From assembly GCA_963681505.1 (NCBI GenBank), contig OY811972.1, forward strand, positions 232,296 through 296,295: DNA of 64,000 bases, read 5' to 3'. Positions 47,501 to 57,400 of this stretch are shown here, piece by piece. Position 1 is the first letter of the stretch, and each line of letters starts with the position of its first letter. The translations under genes and the position numbers were made by a program. The notes beneath the pieces are model-generated. The model was not told where the DNA came from, did no database searches, and saw nothing but the letters and a program-made list of their open reading frames with translations. The stretch is from Eunapius fragilis. Lineage: Eukaryota; Porifera; Demospongiae; Spongillida; Spongillidae.

Positions 47501-48979
47501 CCCTGCCATGGTCCCCACCTCCCCCCTCCCTTGGTCCCCACCTTCCCCCTCCCTTGGTCCCCACCTCCCCCTCCCTTGGTCCCCACCTCCCCCCTCCCAT
47601 GGTCCCCACCTCCCCCCTCCCTCGGTCCCCACCTCCCTCCCTTGGTCCCCACCTCCCCCCTCCCTTGGTCCCCACCTCCCCCCTCCCTTGGTCCCCACCT
47701 CCCCCCTCCCTCGGTCCCCACCTCCCACCTCTCCCCTCCCTTGGTCCCCACCTCCCCCCTCCCTTGGTCCCCACCTCCCCCCTCCCTTGGTCCCCACCTC
47801 CCCCCTCCCTTGGTCCCCACCTCCCCCCTCCCTTGGTCCCCACCTCCCCCCTCCCTTGGTCCCCACCTCCCCCCTCCCTTGGTCCCCACCTCCCCCCTCC
47901 CTTGGTCCCCACCTCCCCCCTCCCTTGGTCCCCACCTCCCCCCTCCCTTGGTCCCCACCTCCCCCCTCCCTTGGTCCCCACCTCCCCCCTCCCTTGGTCC
48001 CCACCTTCCCCCTCCCTTGGTCCCCACCTCCCCCCTCCCTTGGTCCCCACCTTCCCCCTCCCTTGGTCCCCACCTCCCCCTCCCTTGGTCCCCACCTTCC
48101 CCCTCCCTTGGTCCCCACCTCCCCCCTCCCTTGGTCCCCACCTCCCCCCTCCCTTGGTCCCCACCTCCCCCCTCCCTTGGTCCCCACCTTCCCCCTCCCT
48201 TGGTCCCCACCTCCCCCCTCCCTTGGTCCCCACCTTCCCCCTCCCTTGGTCCCCACCTCCCCCTCCCTTGGTCCCCACCTTCCCCCTCCCTTGGTCCCCA
48301 CCTCCTCCCTCCTTTGGTCCCCACCTCCTCCCTCCTTTGGTCCCCACCTTCCCCCTCCCTTGGTCCCCACCTTCCCCTTCCCTTGGTCCCCACGAGGGGG
48401 ATTACATTTGCAATTATTGTCGTCAGTAGGGGGTGTGGTTGGATGATTGAATACACATGACAAATGTATGGTCTGGGGCTGAGACTAGCATTGTTTAATT
48501 TAGTGCATTTTAAACTGCGAGTTGTTTGATAATTGTGGTCATGTGATAATGGTTGGTTATTAATTGGCAGTTTGCTCCTGCTCCACCCATTTCTGGTATC
48601 ATTGAGAAGCTGTATGAAGATATGTATCTTAACAGTATTGAACCTTACGGTGTGGTTGATGGCTTCAATGATAACCAGAATATTTACCCATACTCAGGTC
48701 AGTGTGTTTTGTTCTAATCAACATGAGTGTCTGAACAATGTATCGGTGTCAATGATGTCATTGATTCCATCTAGTGCATGGGTGTGGCCATGTCCTAATA
48801 CACTTCACTTTCATTCAGATGCCAACTCGCCATATAATTCTTCGTACATACCTGCTTCAAAGAGTCGCCTGGTTCTTGAGCGTGTTGTCGGCTCCCCCCC
48901 CAAAGATAATTCTATGAAGGTGTGCAGGAGAGCTATCAACTCATACAGTAAGGCTTCTATGCAATGGTATTTGATTTAA
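44569..48979 (+). CDS. Secreted cysteine-containing glycoprotein, family not recognised
   Basis: Eight exons, all in phase: 44569-44687, 44712-44842, 44986-45230, 45393-45593, 46344-46569, 47134-47192, 48571-48697, 48819-48979; about 422 aa. The start encodes a clear signal peptide (MLSLVLVTLLAVHVAIG, cleavage before QDLSC likely). There are about a dozen cysteines, and several N-glycosylation sequons (NVS, NWT, NIS, NVS, NSS). I see no transmembrane segment and no repeat in the protein. The first intron is only 24 nt long, which is extreme; the join ECI-SYVAYSINPG depends on it. The last exon has an alternative donor (TACA|gtaagg at 48,948), so the true C terminus could lie further downstream. 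I do not recognise the family and assign no function. Introns 4 and 6 contain the same 23-bp purine/pyrimidine minisatellite. Confidence 0.7.
45620..45890. repeat. 24-bp minisatellite in intron 4
   Basis: About ten units of gggcctgggtacctgggctg plus tata, starting soon after the exon 4 donor. The frame reads on from exon 4 (GLYRAWVP repeats), so intron retention would add a repeat peptide. Confidence 0.95.
45920..46335. repeat. 23-bp G/C-strand minisatellite, array 1 (intron 4)
   Basis: About 18 units of ccccacctcccccctccctt plus ggt. The minus strand is G-rich with runs of three to six G. Confidence 0.97.
47455..48393. repeat. 23-bp G/C-strand minisatellite, array 2 (intron 6)
   Basis: About 40 units of the same 23-mer as 45,920-46,335, 1.1 kb further on, in another intron of the same gene. 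All six frames stay open over about 300 codons; none is a gene. Confidence 0.97.
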
Positions 48980-49585
48980 GTGGTAACAATTCAAGTTGGA
49001 GACATAGCTCGAAATACGCTCATGCCGTAAAGTATCGCTTATATCTGCCTCCGCCCCTCCCCCTCCCTCTGCCTCTGCCCCCAACAAATGGTCTTTTGTT
49101 TTAACGTGCACATCTCTGTGACAGCAAGTGTCACCATGGTTACCATGTGTTACCATGTGGGCTTTTCAGATGTACCTATCTAAGAAATGTTTGATTGCAA
49201 TGTTTAAATACAAGCCTTTTTTTTTTGCAGGGTGGCGGAGGGGGTGTGGCTTATAAGTGATACAGTGGTAGTTAACTATACCAAACCAGCCACCTGCACA
49301 TCACCTTAAAACCAATGGGGCTGGGGAATTTGATATTTATGGACCATTTTAAGGGTGTATATGTTATCAGTACTTGGTAATGTGAAGGCCAAGCTGATAT
49401 AAGCAAATAACATTTAAGTTAATTTAAATGTTGTTGCTGATAGGAATTGATAACCAAGCATTTTTATCAATGAAGGAAGTTAAGTTACTTTTAGTTTCCT
49501 GCCATCTAAGTAACCATGACACCTGTTTTGAGGCGGCCAGATACATCACAGGTTTGCTCACAGTGTTATGTTGATCTGCTGCCTC

Positions 49586-49611
49586 AACCCTAACCCTAAC
49601 CCTAACCCTAA
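49586..49611. repeat. Interstitial telomeric repeat
   Basis: Four successive CCCTAA units, the metazoan TTAGGG motif on the minus strand. Confidence 0.9.
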
Positions 49612-49694
49612 GATCTGAGGTCTGAGATTTGGGTGGGAGATGATAATACAAGGGCATGCCTTGTCTGTGGTATTTCCTTATTTTCGGATACTTG

Positions 49695-50000
49695 TTAACC
49701 AATGTTTGTCAATAACACTGTTGTTTGGTTTTCAATATTGCACCTGTTACACAATACAGCAAGCTCATGTACCATGATTTCCATTGTAGAACCCTTCTCT
49801 GTTGAATCCTCTTGTGTTCTGACCACACCTCTCTCTTCCCAGCTGCTCCTCAAGTTACTGACAGGCTTAATGCAAACTTTAAGACCTTTTGTCAGCTGTT
49901 CCAATTTTCCTGTGATGTTGCCTTGAGAACAGCCTGTGGAGAGTACCTGGCTTCCGACCCGTTGTTGGCCTGAGGACTGGCTGCTGGCCTGGGCACCCAC
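49695..50000 (-). CDS. Possible small protein, unrecognised
   Basis: An open frame of 101 codons beginning MGAQASSQSSGQQ, a start that would suit N-myristoylation. The composition is ordinary rather than repetitive. There is no intron signal, no homologue that I know and no second copy in the window to judge conservation. It may be chance. Confidence 0.25.
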   Translation of the reverse strand: MGAQASSQSSGQQRVGSQVLSTGCSQGNITGKLEQLTKGLKVCIKPVSNLRSSWEERGVVRTQEDSTEKGSTMEIMVHELAVLCNRCNIENQTTVLLTNIG

Positions 50001-50548
50001 TGTTCCCTCCCTTTAGACTCTAACTGTTATTACCTAAGCTACCTTGAGTGGATGGACTTGTATTGAATTTATGATTTATGTGCACAGTACAGTGATGAAT
50101 ACTGCACACGCACACACTTTAATAATTGATACATTACAACATCAGTGGACTACTAGTTACAACTAGTTGAAATCTGGTAAGCAACAACATGTTCCACATG
50201 TCATTGCTTACAGCTTGCTTTTATTGGGAAGTTTACTAGATATATTAATTAAGCTTGGATTTGCTCGCTATCCAGTATGATGTACGTGTGAATTATATAT
50301 TATGCGTACGACCACACTAATTAAGCGCCTTTGCGCGAAAATTTGCACTCGGATTGATCGCAAACATTTCAAACTAGCTTCTTGGTGAGTGTTCAATTTT
50401 GGGTAGGGTAGAAAGCTACTTCGCTTAGTGTTTATCAAATCGCACGTGTAACTTTACAGATGTCGAAATCTCATCTTACCATTACATATACGTACACGAT
50501 CCTTGATCGCTCCGACATACCATTCGTATCCAAGCGCTACAGGCATGT

Positions 50549-50582
<34 letters not shown>

Positions 50583-50869
50583 ATTACGCGCGACTACCGC
50601 GAGCTTCCATGTACAGAATGCTTAGCGCCGTAGGAAATCTTAAGCCCCTATTCCAGCAGATGTGTAATAGCATTCCTGCACTGCTACGTGCGTTCGTGTG
50701 TGTGTGTGTATGTGTGTGTGTCTGTCGGTGTGTGTGTGTCGGTGTGTGTCGGTTGTGTGTACTGTCTAAAGGAAACAAAACGTTCGTTGTGTGTCTATGG
50801 AACTGCTGAAATTATACTGTTATATTTAGGGCATGTGGCTAGCTGTTAACGGATTTCATCTTACAGGTG

Positions 50870-51395
50870 ATGACAGAAGTCATTGAAGATGGTGGTGGTA
50901 GAGATGACCTTGTCAAATCAGAACGAGTTCAGGTGGGTATGGTGCATTGCATCACCATGGAAACATGTGGATGTTATCTCCAGGTAGTTGGCCATTCCCT
51001 TGTACTGCATGATCAAGTTGAGTTGTGTAATCTCTGTGCGTGTGTTTGCAGCTACAGGAGTGTATGTGTGTGTGGTGCTATGGAAAACAGTGCCACTTTT
51101 TAAAGCGTTGTGTTGACGATACATTTTCCCCATGAATGTGGGAAGTTCCGTGTGTTTGAGGTTCCCTTTTCCGTGAGGACGTCAGTCATCTCTTGTTGTT
51201 CAACAATGTCTGGTCCTCCTCCCCCTACCTCCTCCCTCACTCCTCCTCCTTCACCCCTCCCAGGTGTTGGCCCAAGGCATTTATGAAGAATTTCAGAGCA
51301 TGATTGGCCTGTATGGTCCCCAGTCCATCACTAATCTTATGCCGTTAGTTGTCAGTGTTCTTGAGAATCTTGACTCGTCACTAGCAGACAACAAA

Positions 51396-51459
<64 letters not shown>

Positions 51460-54400
51460 ATGTGTGCGCGTGTGAAGGAGATTGGGTGTTATCTAAAGAC
51501 AGCCATGAATTGGTGAGAACTTTAGCTGCCAATAACCATGGATACAGTACATAGTGAATATTGTTATATGCTTTGTGGTTGCTAAGTAGTTTCATTGTTA
51601 ACCACCAGTCACGTGATGTTCTCATTATAGGATCACCTCACTGCGCTGTCAGAGGTGAATGATGAGAATAGTCAGTTATCAGCCCAGTATGAGAAGGAGA
51701 GGACCAAGAGAAGGGAAGCCGAGGAGGTGTGTCCACTTAGCCACACCATGGTACCTAGCCATACCCTGGTACCTAACTAGACCCTGGCACCTAGCTAGAC
51801 CCTGGTACCTTACATGTGGTAACAGGTCCCATACACATTGCACTCCTATGGATGTTGTGTTTGAACACTGCCACACCCCCTGTAAAGCTTCTGTTATCAG
51901 GGGCCATCCAAGGGAAGGGAGTAGAGGCAGGGAGGAGGATGAGGGAGGAAGGGAGGGGAGAGGAAGTGAGGGAGGAAGAGGAAGGAAGTAAGGGAGGGAG
52001 GGAGGGAGGGGAGAGGAAGTGAGGGAGGAAGGGGAAGGAAGTGAGGGAGGGAGGGTGGGGAGAAAAGAGAGGCCGGGAAAGGAAGGGATTAGGAGATACC
52101 ATTAACAATGGTAAGCCTAGCTTGTCATTTTCAAACAACTGCTTGGTATTGTTTTTGGGATGTAACCCCCCAGGGACACCTAGTGTGGTATGCCCCTGGA
52201 GTAAATACTTCATTGGTAGAATCACACTGTTACAATGTGTTTATCAAAAAACAAGTGACCTAGAGAAAATCCCAATGATTGTAAGGGGGAAGGGAGGGAT
52301 GGGGAGGAGAGGGGGAGGGAGGGAGATGGTGGGCACACGTGGGTACAATCCCTTCCTACCTCTCTCCTCGCTGCCCTTAGAAAGCCTTACAAGTTGAGGC
52401 TGCCCTGGATAATGACAACAAGGCACTAAGGGAACAGACCAAAAAGCTAGAACTGGACAATCGTGACCTGCTTGCTAAAAACAGGACCCAGCTTCAGCAG
52501 AGTGAGTGGGTGGGGAGGGAAGTGGGTGGGGAGGGAAGTGAGTGGGGAAGGAAGTGAGTGGGGAAGGAAGTGAGTGGGGAAGGAAGTGAGTGGGGAAGGA
52601 AGTGAGTGGGGAAGGAAATGGGTGGGGAAGGAAGTGAGTGGGGAAGGAAGTGGGGCAGGATGTTTTTGGACAGACAGGGGACAGATGTCCTTTGCACACT
52701 TCATCATATAGCCACACCTCCCTCGTATAGCCACACCCACTTCATCATATAACCACACCTCTCTCATATAGCTACACCCACCTCATCATATAGCCACACC
52801 TCCCTCGTCTAATAGCCACACCTCTTTTCTCAACAGTTGAGACGTATGAGGAAAGGACAACAGAACTGAAACATGAGAAGAAAGAGCTGCATGATAGGAA
52901 CATTGAAGTGAGTGACCTTCTCATGGAGGTGGGGGTCATTGACCACATCATGGAGGTGGGGGTCATTGACCTCCTCATGGAGGTGGGGGTCATTGACCTC
53001 CTCATGGAGGTGGGGGTCATTGACCTCATCATGGAGGTGGGGGTCATTAACCTCATCATGGAGGTGGGGGTCATTAACCTCCTCATGGAGGTGGGGGTCA
53101 TTGACCTCATCATGGAGGTGGGGGTCATTAACCTCATATGGAGGTGGGGGTCATTGACCTCATGGAGGTGGTGATCATTAGCCTCATCATGGAGGTGGGG
53201 GTCATTGACCACATCATGGAGGTGGGGGTCATTAACCTCCTCATGGAGGTGGGGGTCATTGACCTCATCATGGAGGTGGGGGTCATTAACCTCATATGGA
53301 GGTGGGGGTCATTGACCTCATGGAGGTGGTGATCATTAACCTCCTCATGGAGGTGGGGGTCATTGACTTCCTCATGGAGGTGGGGGTCATTAACCACATC
53401 ATGGAGGTGGGGGTCATTAACCTCATCATGGAGGTGGGGTCATTGACCTCATGGAGGTGGGGGTCATTAGCCACATCATGGAGGTGGGGGTCATTAACCT
53501 CATCATGGAGGTGGGGGTCATTAACCTCATGGAGGTGGGGGTCATTGACCTCCTCATGGAGGTGGTGATCATTAACCTCCTCATGGAGGTGGGGGTCATT
53601 AACCTCCTTATGGAGGTGGGGGTCATTAACCACATCATGGAGGTGGGGGTCATTAACCTCATCATGGAGGTGGGGGTCATTGACCTCATGGAGGTGGTGA
53701 TCATTAGCCTCATCATGGAGGTGGGGGTCATTAACCTCCTCATGGAGGTGGGGGTCATTGACCTCATGGAGGTGGGGGTTCATTGACCTCCTCATGGAGG
53801 TGGGGGTCATTAACCTCATCATGGAGGTGGGGGTCATTAACCTCATCATGGAGGTGGGGGTCATTAACCTCATGGAGGTGGGGGTCATTGACCTCATCAT
53901 GGAGGTGGGGGTCATTGACCTCATCATGGAGGGGGGGTCATTAACCTCATCATGGAGGTGGGGGTCATTAACCTCCTCATGGAGGTGGTGATCATTAACC
54001 TCCTCATGGAGGTGGGGGTCATTGACCTCATCATGGAGGTGGTGATCATTGACCTCATCATGGAGGTGGTGCTTGGGGTGTTGTCACTGCACATGTGGGT
54101 AGTGCTAGTGGTGTTGTCACTGTACATGTAGGGGGTGGTGCAAGGGTGTGGTCACTGCACGTGTGTTGTGGTGTTACTTTTTCCACAGTTGATCAAAAGC
54201 ATAGAGTTACTGAAGGCAGCAAGAGCAAGTGATCATAAGAGGTGTGGTCTGTTGGGCGTGGTTTGTAGAAGGACTCATATGATCATTATGTCACCCACAG
54301 AAGCCATGTTGGGAGCTCTTCCCCAGCCCTTCTCCACCGATCTCCTGGTTATCAAAACTTTGCTCCAAGTATGGAAGCCAAGAAGCGAAGACAATTACCT

Positions 54401-57400
54401 GGAACTCCTAAGCAAAAGAGAGCAGCCACATTTGATGGAGGAGGGGCCATCATGGAGGGAGGTAAGGGGAGGGGTCATCGTTTAGGGAGGTAAGGGAAGG
54501 GGTCATCATGGAGGGAGGTAAGGGGGGGTCATCATGGAGGGAGGTAAGGGGAGGGGTCATCATGGAGGGAGGTAAGGGGAGGGGTCATCATGGAGGGAGG
54601 TAAGGGGGGGTCATCATGGAGGGAGGTAAGGGGAGGGGTCATCATGGAGGGAGGTAAGGGGAGGGGTCATCATGGAGGGAGGTAAGGGGGGGTCATCATG
54701 GAGGGAGGTAAGGGGAGGGGTCATCATGGAGGGAGGTAAGGGGAGGGGTCATCATGGAGGGAGGTAAGGGGGGGTCATCATGGAGGGAGGTAAGGGGAGG
54801 GGTCATCATGGAGGGAGGTAAGGGGAGGGGTCATCATGGAGGGAGGTAAGGGGAGGGGTCATCATGGAGGGAGGTAAGGGAAGGGGCCATCATGGAGGGA
54901 GGTAAAGGGGGTCATCATGGAGGGAGGTAAGGGGAGGGGTCATCGTTTAGGGAGGTAAGGGAAGGGGTCATCATGGAGGGAGGTAAGGGGGGGTCATCAT
55001 GGAGGGAGGTAAGGGGAGGGGTCATCATGGAGGGAGGTAAGGGGAGGGGTCATCATGGAGGGAGGTAAGGGGGGGTCATCATGGAGGGAGGTAAGGGGAG
55101 GGGTCATCATGGAGGGAGGTAAGGGGAGGGGTCATCATGGAGGGAGGTAAGGGGAGGGGTCATCATGGAGGGAGGTAAGGGAAGGGGCCATCATGGAGGG
55201 AGGTAAAGGGGGTCATCGTGGAGGGAGGTAAGGGGAGGGGTCATCGTTTAGGGAGGTAAGGGGAGGGGCCATCATGGAGGGAGGTAAGAGGAGGGGCCAT
55301 TGAGAAAGTGATAAGGGGAGGGGCCATTGAGAGGGAGGTAAGGGGAGGGGGTTGTGAAGGCCAGAATAGCGTACCATCAAAAGGTGTGGCCAACTAGGGG
55401 TGTGGCCAGCACTGCCTCCTCCTCAGGCTAGTAAAGACCACACACACCCCCAATGGAAATGTGCAGTAGTATCATCTCTGGAAGCAGCTACAGTCTGCCC
55501 AGCTAAGAGTGCACTCTTTGGATTGTATTGTCTGTTATTTCATGGTTAAAGGCGTCCCACACACTATGTCTGCAATGTGCAATCTATGTAAGTTCCATGT
55601 CACCTCTTAACAGGGCAGTGTTCTTAGCCCAGGTCACCTCTTAACAGGACAGTGTTCTTAGCCCATGTCACCTCTTAACAGGACAGTGTTCTTAGCCCAG
55701 GTCACCTCTTAACAGGACAGTGTTCTTAGCCCATGTCACCTCTTAACAGGACAGTGTTCTTAGCCCAGGTCACCTCTAACAGGACAGTGTTCTTAGCCCA
55801 GGTCACCTCTTAACAGGACAGTGTTCTTAGCCCAGGTCACCTCTTAACAGGGCAGTGTTCTTTGCCCAGGTCACCTCTTAACAGGACAGTGTTCTTAGCC
55901 CAGGTCACCTCTTAACAGGACAGTGTTCTTAGCCCAGGTCACCTCTTAACAGGACAGTGTTCTTAGCCCAGGTCACCTCTAACAGGACAGTGTTCTTAGC
56001 CCAGGTCACCTCTAACAGGACAGTGTTCTTAGCCCAGGTCACCTCTTAACAGGACAGTGTTCTTAGCCCAGGTCACCTCTTAACAGGACAGTGTTCTTAG
56101 CCCAGGTCACCTCTAACAGGACAGTGTTCTTAGCCCAGGTCACCTCTAACAGGACAGTGTTCTTAGCCCAGGTCACCTCTAACAGGACAGTGTTCTTAGC
56201 CCAGGTCATCTCTTAACAGGACAGTGTTCTTAGCCCAGGTCACCTCTTAACAGGACAGTGTTCTTAGCCCAGGTCACCTCTTAACAGGACAGTGTTCTTA
56301 GCCCAGGTCACCTCTTAACAGGACAGTGTTCTTAGCCCATGTCACCTCTTAACAGGGCAGTGTTCTTAGCCCAGGTCACCTCTTAACAGGACAGTGTTCT
56401 TAGCCCAGGTCATCTCCTAACAGGACAGTGTTCTTAGCCCAGGTCATCTCTTAACAGGACAGTGTTCTTAGCCCAGGTCACCTCTTAACAGGACAGTGTT
56501 CTTAGCCCAGGTCACCTCTAACAGGACAGTGTTCTTAGCCCAGGTCACCTCTTAACAGGACAGTGTTCTTAGCCCAGGTCACCTCTTAACAGGACAGTGT
56601 TCTTAGCCCAGGTCACCTCTTAACAGAACGGTGTTCTTAGCCCAGGTCATCTCTTAACAGGACAGTGTTCTTAGCCCAGGTCACCTCTTAACAGGACAGT
56701 GTTCTTAGCCCAGGTCACCTCTTAACAGGACAGTGTTCTTAGCCCAGGTCACCTCTTAACAGGACAGTGTTCTTAGCCCAGGTCACCTCTTAACAGGACA
56801 GTGTTCTTAGCCCAGGTCACCTCTTAACAGGACAGTGTTCTTAGCCCAGGTCATCTCCTAACAGGACAGTGTTCTTAGCCCAGGTCACCTCTTAACAGGA
56901 CAGTGTTCTTAGCCCAGGTCACATCTTAACAGGACAGTGTTCTTAGCCCATGTCACCTCTTAACAGGACAGTGTTCTTAGCCCAGGTCATCTCTTAACAG
57001 GGCAGTGTTCTTAGCCCATGTCACCTCTTAACAGGGCAGTGTTCTTAGCCCAGGTCACCTCTTAACAGGACAGTGTTCTTAGCCCATGTCACCTCTTAAC
57101 AGGACAGTGTTCTTAGCCCAGGTCACCTCTTAACAGGGCAGTGTTCTTAGCCCAGGTCACCTCTTAACAGGACAGTGTTCTTAGCCCATGTCACCTCTTG
57201 ACAGGACAGTGTTCTTAGCCCAGGTCATCTCTTAACAGGACAGTGTTCTTAGCCCATGTCACCTCTTAACAGGACAGTGTTCTTAGCCCATGTCACCTCT
57301 TAACAGGACAGTGTTCTTAGCCCAGGTCACCTCTTAACAGGACAGTGTTCTTAGCCCATGTCACCTCTTGACAGGACAGTGTTCTTAGCCCAGGTCATCT

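Larger units (their letters stand above)
48980..50866. other. Intergenic region before the JIP gene
   Basis: It contains a short interstitial telomeric run (49,586-49,611), a minus-strand frame (listed separately) and TG-rich microsatellites at 50,553-50,580 and 50,696-50,760. A probable non-coding first exon of the JIP gene ends at about 50,381 (TTCTTG|gtgagtg), which pairs with the acceptor TTACAG at 50,866. Confidence 0.45.

Noticed and set aside
47349-48463. Six overlapping frames of about 310-340 codons, proline- or glycine-rich
   Set aside because: All come from the 23-bp minisatellite in intron 6.
52772-54127. Repeat proteins of the type MEVGVIDL / MTPTSMMR
   Set aside because: The 27-bp unit is a multiple of 3 and produces repeats in every open frame; it lies inside JIP intron 5.
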